Both the position numbers and the translations under genes were made by a program. The notes under the pieces were generated by a model. That model did not search any database, was not told where the DNA came from, and saw only the letters and a program-made list of their open reading frames with translations. Source: Candidatus Neomicrothrix sp. UBA7388 (lineage in GTDB: Bacteria; Actinomycetota; Acidimicrobiia; Acidimicrobiales; Poriferisodalaceae). Taken from it: a DNA stretch of 12,828 nt. The stretch spans positions 1 to 12,828 of the forward strand of contig DKNM01000074.1 of NCBI GenBank assembly GCA_002470695.1. The letters are read 5' to 3'. Positions 1 through 8,010 of the stretch are shown here, in pieces. Numbering within the stretch: the first letter of the stretch is position 1; each line of letters begins with the position of its first letter.

Positions 1-51
1 GAAGCTTCCGCCGAAGCCGAAACACCCGAAAACGAAGATAAGGAGGCCTGA
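1..51 (+). CDS. rplV: 3' end of upstream gene, probably ribosomal protein L22 (partial)
   Basis: The first 51 bases read in frame to a TGA stop and give a 16-residue acidic, alanine-rich tail ([16 protein letters not shown]). The assignment to L22 rests on position, because rplV directly precedes rpsC in this operon. An acidic low-complexity C-terminal tail is plausible for an actinobacterial L22. No conserved L22 core is inside the window, so identity cannot be confirmed here. The AAGGAGG ribosome binding site of rpsC (40-46) lies inside the last codons, which suggests translational coupling. Confidence 0.65.
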   Translation, partial: EASAEAETPENEDKEA

Positions 52-53
52 TC

Positions 54-944
54 ATGGGTCAGAAAGTTAACCCGTACGGCTTCCGTCTTGGTATTACGAC
101 AGACTGGAAGTCCCGTTGGTACGCCGATAAGGAGTACCAGGACTACATCATTGAAGATTGGGAGATCAGGAATTTCCTGCAGACCGAACTTCCACACGCA
201 GCTATCAGCCGAATAGAAGTCGAGCGCACACGTGAAAAACTTCGGGTCGATGTCCATACCGCACGCCCTGGAATCGTCATTGGCCGGCGGGGAGCCGAAG
301 CGGACCGCTTGCGCGAAGGTCTGACAAAGATCTCAGGCAATCCCAAAGTCCAGCTCAATATTCAGGAAATCAAACAACCTGAATTGGACGCAGCCCTCAT
401 TGCGCAAGGCGTCGCCGACCAGCTAGCAGGGCGCGTTGCATTTCGTCGCGCGATGAAGCGTGCTGTCCAAAATGCCCAAAAAGCCGGAGCACTTGGCATC
501 CGCGTTCAATGTTCGGGACGTCTTGGTGGTTCCGAAATGGCTCGTACGGAGTGGTACCGCGAAGGGCGTGTGCCTCTTCATACTCTTAGAGCTGACATTG
601 ACTACGGATTCCGAGAGGCAAAAACCACAGCTGGCCGAATTGGGGTGAAGGTGTGGCTCTACAAAGGTGACATACTGCCCTACAAAGTGTCTGCCGATGA
701 ACGTATTAGCCGAGAAGCAGCAATGGCAGTGGGTGAAACCTCTGGTTCAGCCGAACATAATGCTCCTGTTGTCTCCTCTGGCGGTCGCAAAGCCGATGTT
801 CCGGGCGATGAGATCGAAGAGCCAGCACCACTGATTAAAGAAGCCGATCCAGAGTTCGAAAAGCTCTTGGAAGAAGAAGAGCAGATCGAGCGAGCTACTC
901 GCGAGCAAAGTCAAACCCCCAACTTCAGACCGGGAGACGACTGA
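54..944 (+). CDS. rpsC: 30S ribosomal protein S3
   Basis: S3 is a head protein of the 30S subunit at the mRNA entry channel. The start [14 protein letters not shown] is the family's typical N-terminus, and a strong AAGGAGG sits 7 nt before the ATG. The type-2 KH domain shows its GRRG loop at residues 77-80. The C-terminal S3 domain runs to about residue 211 ([10 protein letters not shown], 201-210). Beyond it is an acidic, low-complexity tail of about 85 residues, including a run of glutamates. This makes the protein 296 aa, longer than the roughly 230 aa of E. coli S3. Tails of this kind are known in actinobacteria. The next gene, rplP, starts 1 nt after the stop. Confidence 0.98.
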   Translation: MGQKVNPYGFRLGITTDWKSRWYADKEYQDYIIEDWEIRNFLQTELPHAAISRIEVERTREKLRVDVHTARPGIVIGRRGAEADRLREGLTKISGNPKVQLNIQEIKQPELDAALIAQGVADQLAGRVAFRRAMKRAVQNAQKAGALGIRVQCSGRLGGSEMARTEWYREGRVPLHTLRADIDYGFREAKTTAGRIGVKVWLYKGDILPYKVSADERISREAAMAVGETSGSAEHNAPVVSSGGRKADVPGDEIEEPAPLIKEADPEFEKLLEEEEQIERATREQSQTPNFRPGDD

Positions 945-945
945 G

Positions 946-1362
946 ATGTTGATGCCAAGGAAAGTAAAACACCGTAAGACCCATCGTGGTCGAACCAAAG
1001 GCCGCTCTAAGGGCGGCACCACTATGACCTTCGGCGATTTCGGTATCCAAGCTTTAGAACCTGGTTGGATTACGGCACGTCAAATTGAGGCAGCCCGTAT
1101 TGCTATGACCCGTCACGTTAAACGTGGCGGCAAAGTATGGATCAATATCTTCCCTGATAAGCCCGTTACCGCTAAGCCTGCCGAAACTCGAATGGGATCC
1201 GGTAAAGGCAACCCTGAACGTTGGGTAGCAGTAGTTAAACCCGGACGAGTCATGTTTGAGTTGGGTGGCGTCGACGCAGAACTTGCTCATGGGGCACTTA
1301 ATAGGGCAATCCAAAAGCTTCCTATTAAAGCGCGCGTTGTTAGTCGAGAGGAGGCGATCTGA
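946..1362 (+). CDS. rplP: 50S ribosomal protein L16
   Basis: L16 binds 23S rRNA near the A site and the central protuberance of the 50S subunit. The 138 aa length is standard. The N-terminus [15 protein letters not shown] matches the family, which decides for the ATG at 946 over the ATG two codons later. The conserved [17 protein letters not shown] block is present in the middle. GGGAGA at 931-936, inside the end of rpsC, serves as ribosome binding site. The stop overlaps the rpmC start by one base (TGATG). Nothing in it is unusual. Confidence 0.98.
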   Translation: MLMPRKVKHRKTHRGRTKGRSKGGTTMTFGDFGIQALEPGWITARQIEAARIAMTRHVKRGGKVWINIFPDKPVTAKPAETRMGSGKGNPERWVAVVKPGRVMFELGGVDAELAHGALNRAIQKLPIKARVVSREEAI

Positions 1363-1589
1363 TGGCAGCTGCAGCAGCACTCCGTGAACTTGCCGACGAT
1401 GAACTTATTGATCAACTTGGCGAAGCAAAGCATGAGCTCTTTAACTTGCGCTTCCAGTTTGCAACCGGACAACTTGAAAACCCGGCGAGAATTTCGCAGG
1501 TCAAACGCGACATCGCTCGCATCAATACTGTTCTAAGAGAACGAGAAATAGCGGCCGCTGAGTCGGCCCCAGCAGAGGACAACTCATGA
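1362..1589 (+). CDS. rpmC: 50S ribosomal protein L29
   Basis: L29 is a small two-helix protein near the peptide exit tunnel, next to L23, in a position that helps form the docking site for nascent-chain factors. The signature [19 protein letters not shown] and the following helix with [15 protein letters not shown] are clear. At 75 aa it has a short alanine-rich N-terminal start and a short acidic C-terminal tail. The start overlaps the rplP stop by one base, and its own stop overlaps the rpsQ start in an ATGA. GAGAGGAGG just upstream (1346-1354) is a good ribosome binding site. Confidence 0.97.
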   Translation: MAAAAALRELADDELIDQLGEAKHELFNLRFQFATGQLENPARISQVKRDIARINTVLREREIAAAESAPAEDNS

Positions 1590-1864
1590 GCGATACAGAA
1601 ATCGCATCTCAGGAACGCAAACGGCGCAAGACCCGAGAGGGTTTAGTGGTATCTACTTCAATGGAAAAGACCGTTGTAGTGGCAGTCACAGAACGCGTTA
1701 GTCACGCCCGCTATTTCAAGACCGTCCAGCAGACAAAGAAGCTATACGCCCACGACGAGGAAAATGATGCACGGCTCGGTGATCGAGTGCGTGTCATGGA
1801 GACTCGACCGCTTTCCAAGAAAAAGCGCTGGCGTCTAGTTGAAATTGTCGAACGAGCTCGTTGA
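1586..1864 (+). CDS. rpsQ: 30S ribosomal protein S17
   Basis: S17 is a primary 16S rRNA binding protein with an OB fold. Its core is recognisable as [20 protein letters not shown] followed by [21 protein letters not shown], then [20 protein letters not shown]. The 92 aa include a short polar N-terminal segment before the OB fold, which is common in actinobacteria. The ATG overlaps the rpmC stop (ATGA), so translation is probably coupled. The gene ends 16 nt before the rplN start. Confidence 0.97.
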   Translation: MSDTEIASQERKRRKTREGLVVSTSMEKTVVVAVTERVSHARYFKTVQQTKKLYAHDEENDARLGDRVRVMETRPLSKKKRWRLVEIVERAR

Positions 1865-1880
1865 TTTTGGAGTTACTGAA

Positions 1881-2249
1881 GTGATCCAGCAAGAATCCCG
1901 ACTTAAAGTCGCAGATAACTCAGGCGCCCGAGAAGTGCTGTGCATCCGCGTTCTTGGAGGCACCGGGCGTCGCTACGCCTCGATTGGTGATGTTTTCATC
2001 GCGACGGTCAAAGATGCTATCCCTGGCGCAGGAGTCAAAAAAGGTGAAGTCGTTCGCTGCGTAGTTGTTCGAACTCGTAAAGAACGGAGGCGCCCTGATG
2101 GAAGCTATATCCGCTTCGACGAGAACGCAGCTGTTCTTATCGACGAAAATCGGCAACCACGAGGTACCCGCATCTTCGGGCCAGTCGGTCGGGAACTCCG
2201 CGACCACCGATTTATGCGAATTGTTTCACTTGCACCGGAGGTCCTCTAA
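1881..2249 (+). CDS. rplN: 50S ribosomal protein L14
   Basis: L14 is a 23S rRNA binding protein at the subunit interface, forming bridges to 16S rRNA. I place the start at the GTG of 1881, giving [15 protein letters not shown] after the initiator and exactly 122 aa, the usual family length. A longer reading from a TTG at 1839 would add 14 unrelated residues that overlap rpsQ. TTGGAG at 1868-1873 is the likely ribosome binding site. Conserved blocks include [28 protein letters not shown] and [13 protein letters not shown]. The stop overlaps the rplX start (TAATG). Confidence 0.97.
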   Translation: MIQQESRLKVADNSGAREVLCIRVLGGTGRRYASIGDVFIATVKDAIPGAGVKKGEVVRCVVVRTRKERRRPDGSYIRFDENAAVLIDENRQPRGTRIFGPVGRELRDHRFMRIVSLAPEVL

Positions 2250-2557
2250 TGAAGATCAAGAAGGGTGATTTAGTTCGCGTACTGTCCGGTAAGGACAAAG
2301 GCGCAGAAGGTCATGTCATGTCGGTTGACACCGACAATGGCCGAATCACAGTTGAAGGCGTACACACCGGGCGAAAGCATCAACCGCCCACACAACAAAA
2401 CGACCAAGGCGGAATCATCGATATAGCTCTGAGCATCAACGCTTCGAACGTGGCCGTCGTCTGTCCCACGAGTGGCGAAGCGGGTCGCGTTGGATACCGA
2501 ATCGAAGGTGACGAAAAGGTGCGTTACCACAAGAAATCAGGGGAGGAATTGTCGTGA
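2249..2557 (+). CDS. rplX: 50S ribosomal protein L24
   Basis: L24 is an assembly-initiator protein that binds the 5' region of 23S rRNA, near the exit tunnel. A KOW motif occupies roughly residues 5-32 ([19 protein letters not shown]). It is followed by the typical [20 protein letters not shown] block. At 102 aa it is of standard length. Its start overlaps the rplN stop by one base. Its stop overlaps the GTG start of rplE by four bases (GTGA), so both junctions look translationally coupled. Confidence 0.97.
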   Translation: MKIKKGDLVRVLSGKDKGAEGHVMSVDTDNGRITVEGVHTGRKHQPPTQQNDQGGIIDIALSINASNVAVVCPTSGEAGRVGYRIEGDEKVRYHKKSGEELS

Positions 2558-3123
2558 GCGCAACTCTTTTCGAACCCCGCATGAAAGTGCTGTACCGAGA
2601 GACGCTGCGAGATCAGCTCCAAAACCAGCTAGATCTTCCCAATGTGATGCAGGTGCCTCGATTGTCGAAAATCTCTGTCAACGCGGGTGTTGGCGACGCT
2701 CTCGTCAATCGAGCCTTCCTTGACAGTGCAGTTGAAGATCTCACTAAGGTCACTGGGCAGAAACCCGCTATTACCCGAGCTAAAAAGTCTATTGCTGGAT
2801 TTAAGCTCCGTGAAGGTAACGCAATCGGAGCGAAAGTTACGCTTCGGAACAACCGAATGTGGGAGTTCTACGATCGTCTAGTAAGTCTTGCAATTCCCCG
2901 AATTCGTGACTTCCGCGGTCTTTCTCCTCGCTCATTTGATGGGCATGGTAACTACACCTTTGGGGTCACTGAACAGCTGATATTCCCAGAAATTAGCTAC
3001 GACTCAGTAAACAAAATTCGAGGTATGGATATCACTCTTGTGACGTCCGCCACTAATGACGAACATGGCCGAGCGCTTCTGACTGCCCTCGGTTTCCCGT
3101 TCCGTACAGAAGGGCAGAACTAA
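2554..3123 (+). CDS. rplE: 50S ribosomal protein L5
   Basis: L5 binds 5S rRNA and sits in the central protuberance, contacting the P-site tRNA. Recognisable blocks include [14 protein letters not shown] near the N-terminus, [20 protein letters not shown], and [16 protein letters not shown]. The 189 aa length is normal for actinobacteria. The start is a GTG overlapping the rplX stop (GTGA), with AGGGGAGG (2539-2546) as ribosome binding site. The end overlaps the rpsN start (TAATG). Confidence 0.98.
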   Translation: MSATLFEPRMKVLYRETLRDQLQNQLDLPNVMQVPRLSKISVNAGVGDALVNRAFLDSAVEDLTKVTGQKPAITRAKKSIAGFKLREGNAIGAKVTLRNNRMWEFYDRLVSLAIPRIRDFRGLSPRSFDGHGNYTFGVTEQLIFPEISYDSVNKIRGMDITLVTSATNDEHGRALLTALGFPFRTEGQN

Positions 3124-3308
3124 TGGCCAAAAAGGCTCTTCGCAATAAGCAACAACGAACCCCCAAGTTTAAGGTTCGCGCCTACACCCGCTGTCGCCGT
3201 TGCGGTCGACCGCGATCGGTGTACCGCAAGTTTGGGCTTTGTCGGGTATGTCTCCGCGAGATGGTCCATGCAGGCGAAATTCCTGGCGTGACCAAGGCGA
3301 GCTGGTGA
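3123..3308 (+). CDS. rpsN: 30S ribosomal protein S14, zinc-binding type Z
   Basis: S14 is a late-assembling 30S head protein. This is the short, 61 aa zinc form: C24-x2-C27 and C40-x2-C43 make the zinc ribbon in [20 protein letters not shown]. Type Z S14 in the spc operon is usual for actinobacteria and Firmicutes, where a zinc-free paralogue may be encoded elsewhere for zinc shortage. No such paralogue lies in this window. The start overlaps the rplE stop by one base. Confidence 0.98.
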   Translation: MAKKALRNKQQRTPKFKVRAYTRCRRCGRPRSVYRKFGLCRVCLREMVHAGEIPGVTKASW

Positions 3309-3321
3309 GAGGAGATTCATA

Positions 3322-3726
3322 ATGACGATGACCGACCCAATCGCTGACATGCTGACCCGCGTCCGTAATGCCCACCAGGGTTATAAGGACAACGTTGAGA
3401 TGCCTTCGTCGAAACAGAAGGAATCTTTGGCAGCAATTCTCAAAGCCGAGGGCTATATCGCAGGCTATGAGACTAGTGACGCAACCGATCGACCAGGACA
3501 AACTTTGTCGATTCAGCTCAAATACACTCCCGACCGAAGTCGCACGATCTCCGGTCTGAAGCGGATCTCCAAGCCTGGTCTGCGCGTCTACACCAAGTCC
3601 GACAGCGTTCCCAGAGTCTTAGGAGGCCTGGGCATCGCAGTATTGTCCACGAGTAAAGGTCTTATGACCGACAGAGAAGCCCGCCGAAACCATGTCGGTG
3701 GCGAAGTCCTCTGTTACGTCTGGTAA
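3322..3726 (+). CDS. rpsH: 30S ribosomal protein S8
   Basis: S8 binds helix 21 of 16S rRNA and in E. coli is the translational repressor of the spc operon. The N-terminus [17 protein letters not shown] matches the family, and the C-terminal GGEVLCYVW is the conserved end. The 134 aa length is typical. The first of two close ATGs (3322) is chosen because MTMTDPI is the common start and AGAGGAG at 3308-3314 is well spaced. It lies 13 nt after rpsN. I cannot judge from sequence alone whether S8 regulates this operon here. Confidence 0.98.
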   Translation: MTMTDPIADMLTRVRNAHQGYKDNVEMPSSKQKESLAAILKAEGYIAGYETSDATDRPGQTLSIQLKYTPDRSRTISGLKRISKPGLRVYTKSDSVPRVLGGLGIAVLSTSKGLMTDREARRNHVGGEVLCYVW

Positions 3727-3735
3727 GGAGACCGC

Positions 3736-4275
3736 ATGTCCCGAGTAGGTAAAGCACCGATCACTATCCCTGACGGACTATCTGTCGAGATTTCTGATGA
3801 CATGATCAAAGTGTCGGGAAAGCAGGGCGAATTAACCCAGCAAATCCCGGAAGGAATCGATATACAGGTCGAGGACTCAGTGATCACCGTGGAACGAGCT
3901 GATGACAGCCGTCAACAACGATCCCTTCATGGTCTGGCAAGAGCCTTAGTAAATAACATGGTCGAAGGCGTATCCAATGGCTTCATGAAAGAGCTCAACA
4001 TTGTAGGAGTTGGTTATCGGGCTCAGGCTAAAGGCACTAATGCATTGGAACTGGCTCTTGGATTTAGCCACCCAGTTCAAGTAGAAGCCCCCGAAGGAGT
4101 CACCTTCGACGTGCCGGAACCAACCATCATCAAAGTTTCAGGAATTGATAAACAACTTGTCGGCCAAGTGGCTGCTGATATTCGCGCTCTCAAGAAGCCC
4201 GAGCCCTATAAGGGTAAGGGAATTAGATACGTGGATGAATATGTAATCCGTAAAGCCGGCAAGGCCGCAAAGTAG
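3736..4275 (+). CDS. rplF: 50S ribosomal protein L6
   Basis: L6 binds 23S rRNA near the sarcin-ricin loop and the factor-binding site. It begins with the typical [14 protein letters not shown] and has two similar alpha/beta domains. The C-terminal signature [15 protein letters not shown] is intact. At 179 aa it is of normal length. AAGGAG (3725-3730), overlapping the rpsH stop, is spaced 5 nt before the ATG. Confidence 0.98.
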   Translation: MSRVGKAPITIPDGLSVEISDDMIKVSGKQGELTQQIPEGIDIQVEDSVITVERADDSRQQRSLHGLARALVNNMVEGVSNGFMKELNIVGVGYRAQAKGTNALELALGFSHPVQVEAPEGVTFDVPEPTIIKVSGIDKQLVGQVAADIRALKKPEPYKGKGIRYVDEYVIRKAGKAAK

Positions 4276-4283
4276 GTATTGCT

Positions 4284-4637
4284 ATGACATCCAGAAGCGC
4301 GCAGCGCCAACGTCGCCAACGTAGAGTTCGCAAAAAAGTCACCGGTACGACCGCACGACCTCGTCTAAGTGTTTTTCGATCGAATCGTCACATATCGGCG
4401 CAAATCATCGATGATGAGAACGGTCTCACTGTTGCGGCCGCCTCAACATCAGAAACCGACTTACGAGATACCACGACAAGCAACAAGGACGCTGCCAGCA
4501 AAGTTGGCACGCTTCTAGCCGAACGAGCTCAAGCGGCAGGAGTTGAATCTGTTGTTTTTGATCGCGGAGGAAATAAGTACCACGGTCGCGTAGCGGCCCT
4601 TGCTGACGCAGCGCGTGCTGCCGGACTGAAGTTCTAG
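4284..4637 (+). CDS. rplR: 50S ribosomal protein L18
   Basis: L18 binds 5S rRNA together with L5. The basic N-terminus ([15 protein letters not shown]), the [20 protein letters not shown] block and the C-terminal [17 protein letters not shown] motif identify it. The 117 aa length is typical. The probable ribosome binding site AAGTAGG (4270-4276) overlaps the rplF stop and is weaker than most in this operon. It lies 8 nt after rplF and 9 nt before rpsE. Confidence 0.97.
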   Translation: MTSRSAQRQRRQRRVRKKVTGTTARPRLSVFRSNRHISAQIIDDENGLTVAAASTSETDLRDTTTSNKDAASKVGTLLAERAQAAGVESVVFDRGGNKYHGRVAALADAARAAGLKF

Positions 4638-4646
4638 GAGTTGACC

Positions 4647-5303
4647 ATGTCTGATGCCAACGAAAACCAAAACCGGCGAAACGATGACCGCGGCAACCGA
4701 CGTCGCGATGATCGGAGGCGCGAAGATAATCCACGTAATAGTGGTGACGACGGACTGCGCGAATCTCGAGTAATCGACATAAACCGCGTAGCTAAAGTTG
4801 TCAAAGGCGGCAGGCGCTTCTCCTTTACGGCACTTGTCGTAATTGGCGATGGAGCGGGACAAGTTGGTCTCGGTTATGGGAAAGCCAAAGAAGTTCCTTT
4901 GGCCATCCAAAAAGGTACAGAAGAAGCAAAAAAGAATCTCTTTCGGGTACCGCTTGCAGGTTCAACCATCATTCACCCAATCCTCGGAGAAATGGGTGCG
5001 GGACGAGTTCTTTTAAAGCCTGCTGCTCCCGGTACCGGCGTAATCGCCGGCGGCGCCGCTCGCGCAATTCTTGAAGAAGCCGGCATCAGTGATGTGTTGG
5101 CGAAATCGCTCGGTTCTTCAAACCACATCAACGTCGCCAAGGCGACGATCGCAGGCCTTGAAGGCCTGAAGCGTCCTGACCAAATTGCAGCTCTTCGAGG
5201 ACTCTCAGAGGAAGAATGCATACCAGCTGCCCTTCTTGCGGCATACCGAGAATCAGAGCGTCAAGCCTTGCAACCTAAACCTGCTGTTGAGGTAACTTCA
5301 TGA
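4647..5303 (+). CDS. rpsE: 30S ribosomal protein S5
   Basis: S5 lies at the mRNA entry site with S3 and S4 and affects decoding fidelity. The double-stranded RNA binding-like N-domain starts near residue 40 ([20 protein letters not shown]), and the C-domain contains [21 protein letters not shown] choose the ATG at 4647, 218 aa, over a TTG two codons upstream at 4641, because GGAG at 4637-4640 then has a normal 6-nt spacing. The first 38 residues are an N-terminal extension very rich in Arg, Asp and Asn. Such extensions occur in actinobacterial S5. The stop overlaps rpmD (ATGA). Confidence 0.97.
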   Translation: MSDANENQNRRNDDRGNRRRDDRRREDNPRNSGDDGLRESRVIDINRVAKVVKGGRRFSFTALVVIGDGAGQVGLGYGKAKEVPLAIQKGTEEAKKNLFRVPLAGSTIIHPILGEMGAGRVLLKPAAPGTGVIAGGAARAILEEAGISDVLAKSLGSSNHINVAKATIAGLEGLKRPDQIAALRGLSEEECIPAALLAAYRESERQALQPKPAVEVTS

Positions 5304-5479
5304 GTGACCTAACAGTTAAGCAAGTTCGCTCATCTATTGGATCTAAACCCAAACACCGCGGAACATTGCGCGCCTTAGGATTAGGTCGGATTGGAAAGTC
5401 GAACACACTCCCTGACCGACCCGAAATCAGGGGCATGATTCACAAAGTCGCTCACCTCATTGAAGTACAGGAAAGCTGA
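5300..5479 (+). CDS. rpmD: 50S ribosomal protein L30
   Basis: This gene is only 59 codons plus stop. The product begins [20 protein letters not shown] and continues with a second half containing [18 protein letters not shown] and [16 protein letters not shown]. This is the classic L30 pattern of a short beta strand, the GxxxxHRxTLRALGL turn and a C-terminal helix/strand. L30 binds 23S rRNA at the outer face of the 50S subunit. Its place between rpsE and rplO is the canonical one. The ATG overlaps the rpsE stop by four bases, so it is probably translated by coupling. Confidence 0.97.
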   Translation: MSDLTVKQVRSSIGSKPKHRGTLRALGLGRIGKSNTLPDRPEIRGMIHKVAHLIEVQES

Positions 5480-5489
5480 AAAGACAGCC

Positions 5490-5981
5490 ATGCTAAAACC
5501 ACACGATTTACAACCAGCTCCAGGATCCAAAAAACGCGCCAAGCGTGTCGGCAGAGGCATTGCAGGTAAGGGCGGGAAAACCGCAGGTCGCGGAACAAAA
5601 GGGACTAAAGCTCGAAGCAAAGTACCGGTTTGGTACGAGGGTGGCCAGTTGCCTCTCCAACGACGCCTTCCCAAGATGAAAGGCTTCACCAACCCCTTCC
5701 GAGTTGAGTACCACCCAATTAATCTCGATACTCTCGACGAAACTGGACTCAACGAAATCGACCCTGACCTCTTATTGGAGCGAGGCCTCGTATCTAAGGG
5801 GGCGATGGTAAAAATTCTTGGACGTGGAGAAATTAGTCGGGCAGTAAACGTAAAAGCTCACGCAGTTTCTCAAAGTGCCGAAGCAGCCATTACGGCTGCC
5901 GGAGGTACGGTCGAAATCCTGCCACCCACATTTAAGGGACCGCGTCCTCCGGCGCGCGGAAACCAGCACACCAACCGATAG
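5490..5981 (+). CDS. rplO: 50S ribosomal protein L15
   Basis: L15 is a late-assembly 23S rRNA binding protein. The start at 5490 gives MLKPHDLQPAPGSKKRAKRV, which fits the family's N-terminus. An upstream in-frame TTG at 5460 lies inside rpmD and adds unrelated residues. The glycine-rich region GRGIAGKGGKTAGRGTKGTKAR and the GGQLPLQRRLPKMKGF block are characteristic. The protein is 163 aa. The C-terminus ends in a proline/arginine-rich tail after the usual L15 fold. The ribosome binding site is poor (only AAAAGAC-like sequence upstream), so expression may lean on coupling to rpmD 10 nt away. Confidence 0.96.
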   Translation: MLKPHDLQPAPGSKKRAKRVGRGIAGKGGKTAGRGTKGTKARSKVPVWYEGGQLPLQRRLPKMKGFTNPFRVEYHPINLDTLDETGLNEIDPDLLLERGLVSKGAMVKILGRGEISRAVNVKAHAVSQSAEAAITAAGGTVEILPPTFKGPRPPARGNQHTNR

Positions 5982-5993
5982 ACGGAGAGTATT

Positions 5994-7316
5994 TTGCTAG
6001 GGAGCATGCGAAACATATTTCGTGTACCGGATCTTCGAGGGAAGATCCTCTTCACAGTCGCGATCCTCGGCGCCTACAGACTAGGTTCACAAGTCCCCGT
6101 GCCGGGCATTGACTTTGACGCCATCTTAAGTCTGCGAGAACAAGCTGACCAGACCGGTGGGGTCCTAGCATTACTCAACCTTTTCTCAGGTGGGGCCCTC
6201 ACCAACTTCGCCATATTCGCCTTAGGGATCATGCCCTACATCACGGCGTCAATCATCATTCAAATCCTGACAGTGGCGATCCCGCGCCTTGAACAACTGC
6301 AACAACAAGGCGCGGTTGGCCAGCGAAAAATTACCCAATACACCCGTTATTTGACCCTAGCCATAGCATTTATCCAAGCAACTGGAATCACGTTCATATT
6401 CGGACGCGGTCAGGGAACTGCCCTTGGGAACACAAGTGCTGTAATTGTTATTCCGGATTTTACTTTCCCCAGAGTGGGTCTAGTAATACTCTCGCTTACC
6501 GCAGGCACTGCGCTCCTGATGTGGATGGGTGAGCTCATCAGCCAGCGAGGAGTCGGTAATGGCATGTCGCTACTCATCTTCGCGTCTGTGGTATCGACCA
6601 TCCCATTCGACGGCGCCCGGTTGAGAGCAGTTGAAGGCAACTTTTATCTCGCAGCAGCAATAGTCGTCGCGATCGGCATGATGGTTGCCATTATTTTCAT
6701 CGAACAAGGACAGCGACGCATTCCGGTTCAATTCTCGAAACGGCAAGTCGGCCGAAAAATGTACGGCGGCCAAAACACATATATCCCGCTCAAGGTCAAC
6801 CAGTCCGGAGTTATACCGGTCATATTCGCCAGTTCCATATTGTTTCTTCCGGTCTTACTGTCGAACGTGGCTAACTGGGGTTGGTTGCAAACCTTTGTAA
6901 ACGATTACCTCACTCAACCCGACAGCATTGTCTACATCCTGTTCTTCGGCATGCTGATCGTAGGCTTCGCATACTTTTACACAGCTATATCTTTTGACCC
7001 GGCTCGACAAGCTGACAATATCCGGAAACAGGGCGGCTTCATTCCAGGAGTACGGCCCGGCCCTCAGACGGAACGGTACTTGGCTAAAATCCTCAACCGA
7101 ATCACGCTGCCAGGTGCACTTTTCATAGCTTTCGTAGCTCTTATCCCGACGGTCCTTTTGTCGTTGACAAGCGACCTAGGAGCTATGGGCGGAGGAGGAG
7201 CATCGATAGGATTTGGCGGCGTATCGATTCTAATTGCCGCAGGTGTTGCCCTAGAAACCATGAAACAAGTCGATAGTCAGTTGTTGCAACGCAACTACGA
7301 AGGCTTTCTGAAGTAG
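5994..7316 (+). CDS. secY: protein translocase subunit SecY
   Basis: SecY forms the protein-conducting channel of the SecYEG translocon in the cytoplasmic membrane. The 440 aa contain about ten hydrophobic segments. The first is near residues 19-38, and the plug plus TM2 region lies at about 63-96 (SGGALTNFAIFALGIMPYI). The TM6-7 loop is near QVGRKMYGGQNTYIPLKVNQ (251-270). The C5 loop, used by SecA and ribosomes, carries the conserved arginine R354 in IPGVRPG. I choose the TTG at 5994: GGAG at 5984-5987 is 6 nt upstream, and MLGSMRNIFRVPDLRGKILF aligns in length with the M. tuberculosis N-terminus as I recall it. The ATG at 6006 has GGGAG only 1 nt away. secE and secG are not in the window. 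Confidence 0.97.
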   Translation: MLGSMRNIFRVPDLRGKILFTVAILGAYRLGSQVPVPGIDFDAILSLREQADQTGGVLALLNLFSGGALTNFAIFALGIMPYITASIIIQILTVAIPRLEQLQQQGAVGQRKITQYTRYLTLAIAFIQATGITFIFGRGQGTALGNTSAVIVIPDFTFPRVGLVILSLTAGTALLMWMGELISQRGVGNGMSLLIFASVVSTIPFDGARLRAVEGNFYLAAAIVVAIGMMVAIIFIEQGQRRIPVQFSKRQVGRKMYGGQNTYIPLKVNQSGVIPVIFASSILFLPVLLSNVANWGWLQTFVNDYLTQPDSIVYILFFGMLIVGFAYFYTAISFDPARQADNIRKQGGFIPGVRPGPQTERYLAKILNRITLPGALFIAFVALIPTVLLSLTSDLGAMGGGGASIGFGGVSILIAAGVALETMKQVDSQLLQRNYEGFLK

Positions 7317-7331
7317 CGGGGGAAGATTGCA

Positions 7332-7886
7332 ATGCCGCGACTCGTGATCTTGGGGAAACAAGGTGCCGGAAAAGGCACCCAATGTGCTCTGCTAGTAAAC
7401 CACTACGATATTCCGCACATCTCGACAGGGGATATGCTCCGCGCAGCGGTTGCTGAGGGCACTGAGCTTGGATTAAAAGCAAAGCAAATCATGGATGCCG
7501 GCGATCTTGTCTCCGATGAGATCATCCTCGGCATTGTTGAAGAGCGACTTGCTCACCCTGATACAGAAAAAGGATTCCTGCTCGATGGATTCCCTAGAAC
7601 TGATATGCAAGCGCAAGCCCTAACTGAAATGCTCGCTCCAGCAGGGATAGAGGTAGCAATCGATATTGAAGTCCCCGACGAAGTGGTAACGGAGCGAATG
7701 CTTGCTCGTGGTCGCGATGACGACACCCCTGAAGCTATTCAGCGGCGTCTCGAGCTATATCGGGCCGAAACCGCCCCCCTCCTTAACTTTTACTCTGAGC
7801 AAAACGTTTTGGTCTCTGTTGATGGGCTCGGCAGCGAAGAAGAAGTCCAAGATCGAATTATCCACGCAATTGAAAGTATTAGCTGA
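7332..7886 (+). CDS. adk: adenylate kinase (short form)
   Basis: Adenylate kinase interconverts ATP + AMP and 2 ADP in the cytoplasm. The P-loop is GKQGAGKGT at residues 8-16, the AMP-binding STGDMLR follows at 31-37, and the DGFPR motif is at 85-89. The LID region is the short ARGRDDDTPEAIQRRL type (125-140), without the roughly 30-residue zinc-finger-like insertion of long-form enzymes. This agrees with the 184 aa length and with actinobacterial Adk. The P-loop has KQ where most Adk proteins have PP. It follows secY by 15 nt, the standard neighbour. map and infA, which normally come next in actinobacteria, are absent. Confidence 0.97.
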   Translation: MPRLVILGKQGAGKGTQCALLVNHYDIPHISTGDMLRAAVAEGTELGLKAKQIMDAGDLVSDEIILGIVEERLAHPDTEKGFLLDGFPRTDMQAQALTEMLAPAGIEVAIDIEVPDEVVTERMLARGRDDDTPEAIQRRLELYRAETAPLLNFYSEQNVLVSVDGLGSEEEVQDRIIHAIESIS

Positions 7887-7900
7887 GTATGGCTTTGAGA

Positions 7901-7929
7901 TTGGTGCGTGAACCTGCGCCCGGTATGCT
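7901..7929 (+). promoter_or_regulatory. candidate sigma-70-type promoter for the rpmJ-rplQ block
   Basis: TTGGTG (7901-7906) and TATGCT (7924-7929) are separated by exactly 17 nt. The -10 box matches TATAAT at 4 of 6 positions and the -35 matches TTGACA at 3 of 6. It starts 14 nt after the adk stop. A transcript would begin near 7936, directly at the foot of the hairpin at 7937-7964. A TTGAGA at 7895-7900 is a better -35 by sequence but its 23-nt spacing is too long. Confidence 0.45.
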
Positions 7930-7936
7930 TTTCCTT

Positions 7937-7964
7937 CGGTCTATTGGTCAGTCCAATCAGACCG
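7937..7964 (+). promoter_or_regulatory. 11-bp bulged hairpin at the predicted 5' end of the rpmJ operon transcript
   Basis: CGGTCTATTGG (7937-7947) pairs with CCAAT-C-AGACCG (7953-7964) around a 5-nt TCAGT loop. Eleven base pairs form, with one bulged C at 7958. No T-run follows, so it does not look like an intrinsic terminator. Its position about 7-8 nt after the candidate -10 box would place it at the extreme 5' end of the mRNA. It may protect the end from decay or take part in autoregulation. Function is inferred. Confidence 0.5.
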
Positions 7965-7975
7965 CGTCCGCACTC

Positions 7976-8010
7976 GGTCGCAATGACGGTGTACTAGTGA
8001 CTCCGCGACC
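7976..8010 (+). promoter_or_regulatory. second, weaker stem in the rpmJ leader
   Basis: GGTCGC (7976-7981) can pair with GCGACC (8005-8010) over a 23-nt loop, ending 18 nt before the rpmJ ATG. GACCG of the first hairpin (7960-7964) could alternatively pair with CGGTC at 7975-7979, so the two stems could in principle compete. A six-pair stem with a long loop may arise by chance. Confidence 0.25.

Noticed and set aside
1839..1880. Upstream TTG start for rplN
   Set aside because: It would add 14 non-homologous residues overlapping rpsQ. The GTG at 1881 gives the exact 122 aa family length.
7937..7964. Intrinsic terminator after adk
   Set aside because: The stem is strong, but the bases after it (CGTCCGCACT) contain no T-run, so it fits a leader structure better.
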